This document shows, piece after piece, positions 23,201 to 34,500 of a stretch of DNA of 64,000 nucleotides (the first letter of the stretch is position 1; each line of letters starts with the position of its first letter). The notes under the pieces were generated by a model. That model worked only from the letters and a program-made list of their open reading frames with translations. It made no database searches and was not told where the DNA came from. The stretch is from Sporopachydermia quercuum (lineage: Eukaryota > Ascomycota > Sporopachydermiomycetes > Sporopachydermiales > Sporopachydermiaceae). The translations under genes and the position numbers were made by a program. The stretch covers positions 1,264,186 through 1,328,185 of the forward strand of contig BCGN01000007.1 in the NCBI GenBank assembly GCA_001599295.1. The letters run 5' to 3'.

Positions 23201-25504
23201 ACTAGTGGATCGGGCGGGGCCAGAAACTCTATTTTCCGTGCGTCCTATTTAGACGATCCACATGAAATCATGACGCGGAAATTACTGGCCAATCTGGAGG
23301 AAAGTACTCCGAATTCCATTCACAAAAGGTACCGCCATTCAATAGCGGCCGCTTCCGGTTCCGTTTCGGCCTCAGTTTCCGGGTCCGGCACCGGCTTGAA
23401 TGTCCCGCATCTGAACCCTCATTTGTCCCATTTACCCCATAATTTAAGTCTCGGCAAGAAAACCCGGTCCAAATCCATCGTGAGTAGCGGAGTATTTGGT
23501 GATTTGAACACGGTTCATCGGCATCGGCATCGGCATAGCTCCGTGGGGGATCCCGTCGTCGCGGTTAGCGGGGTCAGCGGGACAAGTGGGGTCTCCAGCA
23601 CCTCTACCGCTGGTAACGCATACCAATGGGGAAATAACCCTGCGACCTCTATTGCCTCTTCCAGCACTATCAACCCAACTCTATTATCCAATAACTACCC
23701 CACTCCAACTATTCCCCTCCCGCAACTACACCTCGCTGCTCCTTCTCCTTCCGGCTCCCCTTCTCCCTTGCCCTCCGGTTTCCCCCCCTCAATGGAACCT
23801 TTTCTAATTCCACGGGCTTTATACTTGCCGTTCCCCACCGAAACCATCCTGGCTTTACTAGAGTTTCTATACTGTTCAACCTTAAACCCCGCATGCTCCC
23901 TTGGAATGGTTTTAGAGTTGTATCTTATGGCTAAACACTATAATATAGTAAGCTTAAAGTCTCGGATCATTGTTATTTTGGAAGGATTGCTGTCGGCATG
24001 TGAAGGGTTTGTTACCCAAGTAAGCGAAGTGAGTGGAATGAGCGGAACAGCTGACAACCCCCTTAATCTAAACGGATTCCGGAGCGAATTGGACAAATCC
24101 AGTAACTCGAAAGCAGGGGAACTTAATGGTGAAGCAGGTCCCACTTTGGGCCCCATCCTGACCGGAAAACCCCGCTCCGAGAGAGAGAGCGACCCACATT
24201 TACTTTCCCTGACTCTGTTGTCACAAATGACAAACTCAAATGACCAACANCGACGGGGTTCGGTACTTCTTCAGGCGAGAAATGGCGGAGCCGGTGGGGT
24301 TGGCGGAGTCCCTAAAGCTCGGCACAGTAGCACAAACTCTATTACAAACATATACGGCTTCGATCATATGCAAATGCTCAGAAAGGCAAGCCGAGCAAGT
24401 ATTTCATCTAGTTATAGCGGGGCAACATCGGATGACTCTACCGGGACTGGGCGAGGCAGCGGAAGCGGAATCGGGAACGGGACAAATGCCAGTACCTCAC
24501 ATTCCTTCTCCACATTTTCTCGGTCCCAAGTGCCGAGCTTAGGTTTAACCTCGGAATCTCAAACAGTGGGGATCAGCTTGAAAAAACTTTCGGATCGGAT
24601 AGCAAGGATGAGTTTCGGAAAACAGGATGCGGGGAACGCGGCGTCTTCTGGTATTAGTAGCGAAGAATACGAAGAAATGATGGCTGGAGTGGAGATGATT
24701 CATGATATTTTAGTGTTGGCGGGGGATTTTGAGTTGATGGTGCGGACGTTGCGTGTCATAGATTTGGAACGGGCAAGAGGGGTAAGCGGAAATAGCGGGA
24801 CAAGTGGCACTAAGAATTCAAATGGGAAGAAATTTTCTGTTTCTGGTAATGGTGCAGGGATTGTGATGAATGACACAGGTAAAGTACAACCACAACCACA
24901 AATGCGAACCGATGTGAGCGGGGCAAAATTTAATTTCAACCTCAATTCTAATAAGCAGGTTGCCCCGCTAAATTCCCCACCAACTGCGCCAATGAATTCC
25001 ACATCAAGCAACTCCGACGACTTCCCAAATAGGAAAAACAATTCCCTAACTGGGAACTCGACCTCCTCCTCAAACCCAACCCCAATCTCCCGAGCCCGGA
25101 ACTTTATTGACAAAACCGTAATCGGCGGACCGATGATTGTCGGAAGAGGAATGGGTTTACATGGTGGCGGTGCCAGTTTTAGGTTCCGCAACCCGGATTT
25201 AACTTCCCGAAGGGAGAAAGACCGAAATAGTCCAATAAGCGACAGTGGAGTTGGCGGGGTAAGCGGGGTAGGCGGAGGAATGGTGGCCCAAGCGGAAGAA
25301 GAAGAAGGAGGCAGTAAAGGAATATACAGTAATAACAATGCTACAGTGTCGACATTAGGGTTAGTGACAAGTACCCAATTTGGCAGTGGGGAAGATGGGA
25401 GAAGCGGGGATATTTTCCCGTTTCCGAGTAATACCCAAAGCAGTAATAACAATACACGTACCACGAGGAGGAAGTTTCTGTTTATGAATAAAAAGAAGAA
25501 ATAG
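20249..25504 (+). CDS. Kelch/BTB protein of the Mds3/Pmd1 family
   Basis: A 1751-residue protein. The N-terminal ~560 residues contain kelch-like blades: IIYVHGG, CLYLYGG, NDFWMFDLLKNCWYEI, GILLIGGRD, SYYCGGYF. About 735-830 holds FLSRPFTQTFSDMAVVDLLTNGV, the start of a BTB-like fold. A second half follows far downstream at about 1185-1260 (IPRALYLPFPTETILALLEFLYC), separated by a very S/G-rich insert. Split BTB plus kelch and this length resemble budding-yeast Mds3 and Pmd1 (about 1490 and 1750 residues), negative regulators of early meiotic genes linked to TOR and, in Candida, to pH response. Fission-yeast Ral2 is a shorter relative. The inserts are built from S-G steps written largely with AGCGGG/AGCGGA codons. 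N at 24250. Family confidence is moderate; I rely on architecture and a few motifs. Confidence 0.68.
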   Translation: MSGTYSLIQPPEMPDVLTGAASCLEQSIIYVHGGVLGSLPIQQCTLTEIGKCYGGAAQSANTRTTPESGYSESEKLPGSELGSVGSTAGAEIRIESGTSGADDIPSISDELYFLNIIERNWVRVKPNRNSPKPCKRFFHSIAASKSCLYLYGGVTWVDSGGDPPNDPSDLNQDVDLGPQNPKSDGTSTSRGITRNLKVLNDFWMFDLLKNCWYEIQPQTSEGDGEESELEFRMTPRFGHKVMIVPNLPYTLLLDSSLSYHIGNLALARPLEEDYFSISDYGVASSTTDTTETSGSIESGVNSNSNSSSFTNRTFNGILLIGGRDSSDYDINELSIFNIGSGAWVTSGVKLYQELDAGYSDDPRLSPTSMHPQLSNIGEVDFTVGSSLVSYYCGGYFGDNNDGNSEKTGNDTNKNGDNRNNGTQHACLIAFCGKRRSAAHALHGQLSTTKSYMAPQLLAFPLKYNASKITGSALQKYNGTQLPRIGDIVNISGGVYGDYILIAGTVVSQNSYSIYLYHIKTGSWSLFDEDYYDAGFNEVNSGAFGAVPGTGTGTGANSGEERPAGSGILSGKMYEAVNSPFNGSGESSEENSPSEESQPVSGVVSMAVKKLKELNIAETDEIREMSPDFGNKSPEKGGEGLQQGLLQNPKIGSGPKSGQVTEKSSLLDNTVQPISSEQDKPTLQTSRSSLPPAEPLFLASAGVSTSSVEPLGTLCHKSQTFIWKSHHKIITLGTKTLPRSPSGIYFLSRPFTQTFSDMAVVDLLTNGVISLETGIFSPEAYSLGKDSLYRFGNYISDFELISGENKRIPASMRILRFRWGKYFETLLQEAYEDSVAQFLTCDEELREKRQRILLNQERRRRGAGGAMSGVSSQLGSRSGGVSSSTNSRFASTSSYSSNLNFNDQKRGVSRSGSRSRSGSGNGSGVFGFNPINRRSSSLFSSRTPSLSGASVPMGGPGFGPSFASGSGSGIGPGSVSGTTSSLGNATSGSGGARNSIFRASYLDDPHEIMTRKLLANLEESTPNSIHKRYRHSIAAASGSVSASVSGSGTGLNVPHLNPHLSHLPHNLSLGKKTRSKSIVSSGVFGDLNTVHRHRHRHSSVGDPVVAVSGVSGTSGVSSTSTAGNAYQWGNNPATSIASSSTINPTLLSNNYPTPTIPLPQLHLAAPSPSGSPSPLPSGFPPSMEPFLIPRALYLPFPTETILALLEFLYCSTLNPACSLGMVLELYLMAKHYNIVSLKSRIIVILEGLLSACEGFVTQVSEVSGMSGTADNPLNLNGFRSELDKSSNSKAGELNGEAGPTLGPILTGKPRSERESDPHLLSLTLLSQMTNSNDQXRRGSVLLQARNGGAGGVGGVPKARHSSTNSITNIYGFDHMQMLRKASRASISSSYSGATSDDSTGTGRGSGSGIGNGTNASTSHSFSTFSRSQVPSLGLTSESQTVGISLKKLSDRIARMSFGKQDAGNAASSGISSEEYEEMMAGVEMIHDILVLAGDFELMVRTLRVIDLERARGVSGNSGTSGTKNSNGKKFSVSGNGAGIVMNDTGKVQPQPQMRTDVSGAKFNFNLNSNKQVAPLNSPPTAPMNSTSSNSDDFPNRKNNSLTGNSTSSSNPTPISRARNFIDKTVIGGPMIVGRGMGLHGGGASFRFRNPDLTSRREKDRNSPISDSGVGGVSGVGGGMVAQAEEEEGGSKGIYSNNNATVSTLGLVTSTQFGSGEDGRSGDIFPFPSNTQSSNNNTRTTRRKFLFMNKKKK

Positions 25505-27485
25505 TGACGAAAAGGGAAGGAAAATGAGGGTAGGTTACTTTTTAAGGAAGAATCAGACCTTATTAGGCCACAGGACCAGAGACGCGAAACTTTTAGTAGC
25601 TATTTTTTTATTAGGAAGTTATCCCGAGCCGAAATTGTCAGAAATGGCGTGTATCTTTGCATCTATTAGTTCTAGTTACTGATTATGTGATATTTTAATG
25701 TCTCCTGAATTAACCCTCTTTCTTAGTGTTTTATGATTATGTAAATCTTTATTTCACTAAACAAAGTATAAACATGTACAAGTGTTATACAAAAGTGTTG
25801 AGAGGTGTAAACAATTAATACTGCTAAAAGGAGCTATTTATATGCATAAGCATTATTTATGCGTATAGAACCAAAACCTGAATTTTTTTTTGGAGAAATC
25901 ATGAATATGTTCATATAACTCACGAAATGCATTAGATTCTATAATCCTTGATAGCAATCGGGAACAGACTCCAATAATGTTCCATTCCCAATGTTACACA
26001 GTAGTACCAAATATTCATGGATTAGTTTTCCCTACATCATGCATAAACTTTAGCTTGCATATGCATAAAGCTAAAATGTATCCGCAATTAACTCATATGC
26101 AGGCATTCTATTGGTTGCTTACAGGTGCATGCATGATAAGAGTCCTGATATAAAGTTGAAGTTTAATAGGTCATATGCATGCCATACGTCGGAATTTAAT
26201 AAGGTTTAGGCAATATTAGGAATAAAGTTTTGAGGAGGAGAAGTGAAATATTTCCCAATGTTTAGCTCTGCCATATAACTGCCTAATATGTGCATAAGCA
26301 GTAAATTGAAAGATAGTGAGAGAAAACAGGACGAGGGCAAGGACAAAAGAATTTTTGAATGTCATTTTAAACAAAATTTTACTTCTATTTGATAGGGGAA
26401 ATGAAACCTGATTTTGTATATTTTGAGGTAGTTATATAAGTATCAAATAGTCACATCCACCCTCAACTTATGCATATGCATGTACATGTAACTAACTTGT
26501 GCTTACANAGAATTTCAAGTGTTATAGTTGCCCTAATATGGAAATAAATGCAAACCTAGCTATAAACCCAATTTCCCAACTCTAACCCTCCTTTATTCCT
26601 CCTCTTATATTTGTAATTCAACTACAATTTAAATATGCCACCTCCCCCATCCTTGCAGCACTCTGCTTCATTTTCGCATATTTCTTTCTTTTCCTCTTCC
26701 TGTTCTTGTTCTTGTTGATAGTTGATTTGTTATTGGTTTTATATACCATCATTATAATTAGAAAGTGAAGAATTTGCTATTATAATTAATAGTATATTTC
26801 ATAAATCATAATAGAATCAAGAAATTGGTTATATAAAGTATGTTGTGTGTTGTATTATGATTATGAGTGATTACATGATATGGTCAAAGAGCGCCAGGGA
26901 GATGAGAAAGAGAACAAAGGAAAGGAAGTAAAGTTCAGGCATAATGCTGTTTACTGTGCTCTAAGCATAGCATTACATTACAGGAATGAAACACACGATG
27001 GTGATATTGTTGCAATTAAAAGGCCTATGAATTGTATGGTTGATTCATTATAAGGAATGTCAAATTAATGGATATGAGTGGAGAAGGTGAATATGTGCAT
27101 AAGTTTCTGACGAGATGTTGCTATGTTTTGTGGTTGTTATTACGTGTTTGTGTTTGAGCTTTAAAGCTTAATATCATGCACTACCATGCTTTTATTATTA
27201 GATAACGTGATATCATTAATATATCCTCCAGTTACAAACTGTTATCATATTGCGGTATCGTTCGTGTTATCATGAATTAAATAGTGTTGATCGTTATATG
27301 GATTCTTTGCTGTTGATACGTTTTTGTGTTTATGACTGGTGGCCATGTTCGTGTTTGACATCATTGAGGCTTTGTGCCATTGCCTAAAGTTATCTCCTAC
27401 TGCCAATCTCTCTTTAGGTCCCTATTTATCACTAACATCCTCATTACATCCTCACATTTCTCGCATANTAACCCCACATTTCTAG
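25505..27485 (+). promoter_or_regulatory. Long promoter of the EFG1-like gene with TATGCATA/TGCAT cluster
   Basis: About 2 kb without a gene. Exact TATGCATA occurs at 25841-25848, 26060-26067 and 26469-26476. Further TGCAT words lie near 25928, 26040, 26056, 26126, 26130, 26176, 26291, 26477 and 27096. In Candida albicans TATGCATA has been reported as an Efg1 recognition sequence, and this region lies in front of an Efg1-type gene. The rest is AT-rich with no coding segment. A candidate 5'-leader intron may end at 27485: TA-N-TAAC at 27466-27472, then CAG/TAG signals. Confidence 0.5.
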
Positions 27486-28925
27486 ATGACATCGGCCACT
27501 CCAACAAATTCAACCCCCGCTCAAGAAGCTTCTACTCCGCAACCAGTCGGTGTACAAACTCCTTCAAATAACCCCAACAACATCGCAAACGCTTCCGCTA
27601 CTCCAACCGCCTCAAACAATCCTGCCAACCCCGCCAACCCCGCGAACCCTAACTACGGCTTATCCTACCCTGGAATGATGTACCCCGCCCCAGGGCCCCA
27701 CCCGAAAATCTCAATTACCCATTGGGACGACGAAAACACCGCCTGCTACCAAGTAGAAGTCAACGGAGTTACCGTTGCCCGCCGAGAAGACACAAACTTC
27801 ATCAACGGAACAAAATTACTCAATGTGGCTAAAATGACCCGAGGAAGAAGGGACGGAATTCTAAAAGCGGAGAAAGTCAGGTACGTGGTTAAAGTAGGAT
27901 CTATGCATTTGAAAGGGGTTTGGATCCCTTTTGATAGGGCATATGATTTAGCAGTTAAAGAAGGAATTGCCAATGATTTACAGTTGCTATTTGCACCAGA
28001 CATTAAAACCTTATTAAATGCCCAGCAGCCAATACCCGCAATGGGATGGCACCCTGCACTTGGGTTCGGATTAGCCCCTCCCCCGCCAATGGGCGCCTAT
28101 GATGGACTTGGCGGGTTATCTGATCCCAATATTAACCCTAATTTGACTAAAGAGGGTAAAAACGGAGTCGATTCTGTATTAGGAGCCGTTGGTGGCGTAA
28201 TGCCAAACACACCTGCGGGGTATTATAACCCATATAGAGCCCCTCCTCCTTATTACTCTTATTATCCCTACGGTTATATGATGCCCCCACCTCCACCTCC
28301 CCAAGGCAATTCCGGTGCCCCAAATGTTAATACCGGCGCCCCAAATAACGGTCTTGGAACTCCTGGCGGAAGCGGCAACGCAGGTGGACCTGGCGGCTAT
28401 CAAATACCACCTATGCCCTATGGATATATGCCTAGCCCATATGGGATGACTGCGCCGCCAAATATGGGTTTAGGTTTGAACCCAAACAATAGCAATCAGA
28501 GTGGTTCAAGCGTGTCTAGTAATAGTAAAAATCAAAGTAATAGTGGTAACACGAACACGAATAGTCAAGGCGGTAATGGCAGTACAAATACAAACAGTGG
28601 TAATTCAAGCACTAATAATCAAAGTGGTGGTAGTGGTACTAATGCCACGAACGCTAATAATAATTCAGCCACAAATACCCCTGCTACACCAACTTCTGTC
28701 TCAAACGCTAACTCAACCTCTAATAGCTCTGCATCAGCAGCTTTCCCAGGACAAACTTTCCCAGTTCAATCCGGAGGTTTGTGGCCTACCGGAAGCGGAG
28801 ACGGAGGGGTAAATGAGGGGGATAAGGTTGTAGATGTAAACAAACCTGAGGAGGACGGAGATGAAGTTGTTTTTACCACTGGGGATGAGACCGTTTATGG
28901 TCGAAGAAAGCGCAGTAAGAACTAA
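27486..28925 (+). CDS. EFG1: APSES-domain transcription factor (Efg1/StuA/Sok2/Phd1 type)
   Basis: A 479-residue protein. Residues about 74-176 form the APSES DNA-binding domain: [79 protein letters not shown]. The order and spacing match Efg1, Sok2, Phd1 and StuA, regulators of dimorphism, pseudohyphal growth and development. The C-terminal part is P/Y/G-rich (about 200-330), then N/S/G/T low complexity (335-430), and ends with basic GRRKRSKN, a plausible nuclear signal. The N-terminus is short and A/P/N-rich. The start ATG sits directly after TTTCTAG, which may be a splice acceptor, so an upstream coding exon cannot be excluded. The gene symbol indicates the family; which paralogue it matches is undecided. 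Confidence 0.92.
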   Translation: MTSATPTNSTPAQEASTPQPVGVQTPSNNPNNIANASATPTASNNPANPANPANPNYGLSYPGMMYPAPGPHPKISITHWDDENTACYQVEVNGVTVARREDTNFINGTKLLNVAKMTRGRRDGILKAEKVRYVVKVGSMHLKGVWIPFDRAYDLAVKEGIANDLQLLFAPDIKTLLNAQQPIPAMGWHPALGFGLAPPPPMGAYDGLGGLSDPNINPNLTKEGKNGVDSVLGAVGGVMPNTPAGYYNPYRAPPPYYSYYPYGYMMPPPPPPQGNSGAPNVNTGAPNNGLGTPGGSGNAGGPGGYQIPPMPYGYMPSPYGMTAPPNMGLGLNPNNSNQSGSSVSSNSKNQSNSGNTNTNSQGGNGSTNTNSGNSSTNNQSGGSGTNATNANNNSATNTPATPTSVSNANSTSNSSASAAFPGQTFPVQSGGLWPTGSGDGGVNEGDKVVDVNKPEEDGDEVVFTTGDETVYGRRKRSKN

Positions 28926-29321
28926 CCGTTTTGGAGGGATATGTGATGGGTTTTGTGGTAGTTGATATATTAATGTTTTTTGTTATTTGTATAATGTATT
29001 TTAGCTAAATAAAGATTGGTTAGGCAGAAAATGCCGATATTTTATCAAACAAATGAAGTAGAATGCTGAGTTCTTTCGGTTGTAGGCAAATAGTGGACAT
29101 ACTGGCAAAGTGGCATGAAAAGCAAATAACTCTTNATGTATTAGAAGGTGCAAAAAAAATCAAATAAGAAAGTATATACGAAATTAGGCAACCATATACC
29201 GAGGCAACCAAAATAGCTTAATGAAACAAAAACAACAAAAGCCGGTTTCATCTAGGTTAAGTCATATAATTCTTGCCTTTCTTTACTTCAACTTGCTAAG
29301 GCATATTACCTACTAAATTAC
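28926..29321. other. Convergent intergenic region, EFG1-like / GCN1
   Basis: About 400 bp holding the 3' ends of two convergent genes. The end of the EFG1 transcript probably lies near the TAAATAAAG at 29006. It already shows the AGGCA/TGCCT word enrichment of the GCN1 3' part (six copies between 28981 and 29321). Confidence 0.45.
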
Positions 29322-31500
29322 CTAATTACCTCCAACACTCCAAACTTCTCTCTCATCCTCATACAAATCACTAAACATTGCCTCAGAATCTCCACCTGCT
29401 TCAATTCTTTCTCTCTCAACTGCCGCAAGTCTAATTGCAACTCTTTGTGTATATTCTTTAATACTTCTGACTTGAATTACCTTACCACAATTACTTGTGA
29501 CAGTAGTAACTTTGCCTGAGTCACTAATTTCGTTTAGCCAGGTATTAAATGTAGACATACTTTCCTCGTCAACTAGATTAAACAAAGCAAGGTAAGCCTT
29601 TTCTGCCGCGAGTTTAATTGGAATGATATTTTCTCTGACACAGGTAAAAATAGCGATGCCTAAAACAGTTTTGTATGGGTATAATAAGGCAGAAATTTTT
29701 CTAGCAACGGTTCTAATGACAACTAAGGCCAGTCTTCTTGTATCAGGGGAATTACTACTAGGCATTTGCATTGCTTCGGCAAGCTTATCAATTAATAAGC
29801 TGATTGATTCCTTAGGTAAACTAGGCAAGTCACTTGCCTTTGCCTTATCATTATTCGTGGGCAAGGTAGTGTCATTATAATATTCACCACTGACACATAA
29901 TAACAACTTGCCAATTCCTAAAACACCATTATCACTGATGTAAATATCTTTGCTATCAACAGCCTTGATTAAATAATTGACCAAGTTATCGATTAAGTTA
30001 TGTTGAATTATTTGCCTAGGTGAATATCTTAAAAATGAGTTTATGCCTATAATACCAAATAACTCATTTTCATTATTGAAGATCTTTGAGTCAATGATTT
30101 TCTCGGCCTCAGGCAAGGTCAAAGTGTTTGCTAATGTGCCTAAAAGTTTTGCGAATACAACTGCTGTGTTGCCTAGACCATTACTGCCCAAGCCATAATT
30201 GCCTAATTCTGACTCAATCAAACCTAAAATCTGAACTTTAGATCCTTCGCTAATTTTATTACCCCCGCTACAATTCTTAACAACCACAAGTAAACCTTCC
30301 ATCATTGAAGCCCGCACGCCGCTATTCTCATTTCTGCATCCAGTGATTAATTCTGTAATCAACGAATCAACTTTAGGCAAGTACAAAACTAAATTGCCCA
30401 AAGACTCAACTGCTCTTTGTCTCAGTGTCGTATCACTAACATCTCCAATTGCCTTTATATAAGTTCTTTGTAACTGAGGCATAAATGGTTTCAAATTTAA
30501 CGGCATTNTAACAAATAGAACATTCAAGGCGTAAATGATCGAACTTTTAACATGGCTAGGCACTCTTTCACCCACTGTCCTAATAAGCGGTCCGGCAATC
30601 GTAGGCACAATTGGCTTTAAGCCTACAACACTAGTCTTTGTGATTAAATCAGCCATACCAATTGCTGATAACTCTCTTGACTCAGGACTGCCATACATTA
30701 ACCCTTGAACAAATATAGGCAATAAGGCAGTTGGCTTTGCCTTGCCTTCCTTGAACACAGAAAGCTCTTCCCCAGCAATACCAGTTAAATGTAATGCTTG
30801 TTGTACCGGTTTGACCAATTTTTCCAATTGATCTTTTCCTTGGTTTTTAATTAGAGTGTCTAGGCAGAAATAGGCATATAAGGCAGTTTCTTCATCGTTT
30901 TCCCCTAAGCAAAGAACAGAAGTAGTGACACACTCTGTAAGGTACTGGGAATAATCAATTTGTGTCAATTTGAANAACTCTGAAGCATGTTGGAACATGA
31001 TTTTGCGTTTTAAAGCAGATTCATTTTTGAGTAAGGCAAGGATAATCTGTAATGTAGTATGAGGGTTTGATTGAGACAAAAGTACTTGAATCAGAGCGTT
31101 AGAAGCCGCGTCAGAATCATCAGAAGCAGTTTCCGAAGAGGAATTGCCTAGACCAGTATCTTCTTTGCCTAAGCCACCATTGCCACCTAATGCCTGTATT
31201 AACACATTTACGATTGTACTAAATTTCCTCTCTAATGCATCACCAGCTACTTTTGCTAGTTTGCCCAAGGCAGTGGCTCTAACACTATCCATTGGTAATG
31301 CTAATAAACTAGGCAAGATTATGGGCAATATAACTTCTGCCTTCGTGGCCATAATTTCTTGTAATGCTAATAATGCTCTTTCACTTTCATTGCCGAGGCC
31401 ATTTCCACTAGTTCCCCGACTGCCTTCTAACATAAGTAACAACCCAGGCACAATTTCGTCCACAATATCATCACCTAACTCGGTTTGTAACGCTTCAAAC
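28981..31500. repeat. Island of dispersed AGGCA/TGCCT words
   Basis: By hand count AGGCA or TGCCT occurs about 41 times in this 2.5 kb, often as TTAGGCAA or TTGCCTAA, against about six in the next 6 kb of the same gene. The copies lie on both strands, in all three codon phases of GCN1 and in the adjacent non-coding gap. This is not a tandem repeat and no known element is recognised. Confidence 0.55.
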
Positions 31501-34500
31501 GTTTGAGCACCCGCCTCCCGAACTGCGGGGGAGGGGTCAATTAGAGTTTCCTTAACTATACTAATTAATAAACTTTGGTACGCAACTAAATTTTCGGCAT
31601 TTGTGCTCTCAATAAGCTCGGTAATGGCAACACACACACCTTGTTTGGTGTCACTATCTCCCGAAATCAAAGTTTCGGACAGTGTCGGGATCAGCAAATC
31701 TAAAACATCTCCTACCCGCTTGACTATTTCGCCTAATGCAAGCGCACCAATGGTTCTAATTTCCTCATTTGGATCGGCTAGCTTTCTAACAAGGAAACTT
31801 ATCAAATCGGATAAGATTTCTTTTACCGTTTTAGGTGTGTTAGCAATTAAAGTTTTCCAGATGTCATTTGCTGCAAGCTTAACTGGACCAAAAGTGTCTG
31901 ACCGGCAAATGAAGATCTCAGCCAGAACTTTATTCCGTTTTGTCGATCCCAATACTTCCAAAAGCAGCTTTTGAGGATTATTTCCGCTTCCGGTAACATT
32001 CCAGCTTGTTCCGTCACCATTTACATCAACCTCGGTTCCAGTTACCTGATACAATAAATCGCCAACAAGTTCCAAAGAGGAAAGCCGAATTCTTCCGTTT
32101 GTATCTGAGAGTCCCCGTTCCAATTCAGGAAGCAATAAATCAATCGACTTAGATGCATAGTTCTTAACGATGAATTTACCCGCTCTTAATGCCGTGTCCC
32201 GAACTTCGGGCTCCGGATCGGCTAATCCGGATAAAATAGGACCGATAGTCGAGCCAAGATAAGGTTGAAACGCAGTTCCAAAACACGCGGGCAAAAAGAT
32301 CAAAAGAGGTAAAAACCCTTGCTTGACCCAACTGTTTTTGGATACACAGCCAGCTAAAATATCTGGAAGCAGCGATTCCAACCGAGAAATACCCAATCCG
32401 GATACAACCTCGGCAAGCGCTTGTCCAGCACCGAGCCGATCGCCCGAGTTGTTCCGTGCTTTTAACGTGTCCATCAACGACGGAATTAATCGAGGGAATT
32501 GCTCCTCTCCGGCTTTTTCCACTAACAAACCAAGTGCTCTAGCCGCAGTTGCAGTAGTAGAGGCAACTGCATCGGAAATACAAGTTTGTAAATCAGCTAC
32601 TAAACCTGGTAAGTACGGAATAAGATCAGTTCCATCGACTAAAACAGCTAAATTTCCCACCAACTGACAAGCCTTTTTCCTAATTGAAGCATTTCGGTCC
32701 TTTAATGCTCTTTGTACCACATAAATAATCATTGCCAGCGACGGAGCGTCAATATAATGAGCAAATTGAGTCTTACTAAGCGCAGCTAACGCTCCCTCGG
32801 TGTATTTTGTAGGGTCTGAGATTGCTTGTACTAAAACTGGCACCAAAACCTTAATTTCAGGATTTCGGATTACCTCTCCAAACGACTGTAAACTCAAATT
32901 AGCGGCGGTTCGAACCTCTTTATGGGAATCGTTCAACACGCCCACAATTTCAGGTATAACTGAGGATAACGACGCCGAAAGTTGCAGAGGGTCTAAATAA
33001 GCCGTTGAACCAAGAAGCTGGACCGCTCCCTTTTTAGCTCTCCAAGCGGTTTGGTCTAAGTTTTGTATGGCAAGAGGAATCAGCCTAGAAACGCCGTAAT
33101 GGGTAGTGTGTTTCATAATAAGCTTCGTTGTTTGTGAAGCAGCGGCTCGAACTTCGGCCGTAAAATCGCCTAATGCGGTTAAAAGCGTCGGAACAAGCTC
33201 CAGCACATAAGGTTCAAAATAAGGGCCTAGCAGCTTAGAAAGGGTCTGAAAACAGAACTGAGCTCCTTCTCGTTTTTTAGCGTCTTTCTTATCATCAGCT
33301 GCATCTAAAAGCGCAGTAAAAATACCGAATTCGGCAAGAGCTCTAAGGCCACAGCCTTTCACTAATCCGGCAATTCCATAGGCTGCGCCACGCCGTTTAG
33401 CTGCAGTAGTTCCCGTATAAAGTTTTACGTACAGCGTGTCCAAATGGCCGGGAACGTCCTGGGAGATTGCAGACACTAAAACGGCAATACACTCCGCAAT
33501 TGCCGTTTGTACTTTCTCCGAAGGAGAGTCCAGAGTGTGTAAAAGCCTGGTGATAATATGGTTTAGACGAGGGTCCGACGCGGCTAAATGTTTGGCCAAT
33601 GAGCCGTAAATAATGATAGCCGAAAGCTTAATTTGGCTCGTGGCCGAGCCGAGCCCCATTTCCAGATTTGGAATGATTTGTTCTGTGTACTGAAAACCTT
33701 GTTTGTTTACAATTGCAACTGCTGCCTCTTGAATTTGTGTACAAACTTCAGGTTGAGGATCTGCCAGGCCAGGTCGCGATTGAGGGTCTGCCGCTGCGCC
33801 GTTTGCTGCGCTACCTTCGAGTGAGCCTAGTGCAAAGTTAAATAACGCCACAGTTTCGGATTCGGGTAATAAGTCCGCCAATCCAAGTTCCGTAAGCGCT
33901 AGCGCTACTCCATGGCGCCATTCCCAAGGGTCTCGGGGAGCTTTTGTACCTTTAATTTCTAATCCGTTCTCGTCTAAAAGAGGACCTCGGGACGCCTGTT
34001 TTTCTCTAAACAGGGCAATTAATCGAGAGTATAATTCCCCAATGGGGTAATCCTGAATCTGAGTCACTGCATCGGTAATACTAAGCGCCACTGCTCTTCT
34101 TAAACCCTCGTTGGGGTTTCCTAAATAGGCAATCAGGTCCTGGGGGGCAGTAGGCGCCACCTTTAAGCTATTCTCAATCCAAACGTCCGTGGCTAAGTCG
34201 TTTACGCTTTCGTCCAAACTGTGGCTTGCAATATAGATTTGGGGTACGAAATGTAAATAGGAAATGTCCAATTCCGCTTCAATTCCTTCTAAAATGGTCG
34301 TTTGTACCATTTTCACAGGGGAAATTACCCCATTTAGTAATAATTCAATTTCTGATTTGGATAACTGCTCGGTAAAACTTCCCAAAAGCGTGAGAAAGCA
34401 ATCCCGAGCCGATTTTGCCTTTGATCTAATCGAGAGTAAATGTAGTAAAGCAGGTAATGTTTTACTTCGCGCAACCCTATTTTCTGCTATTTCTGCACTG

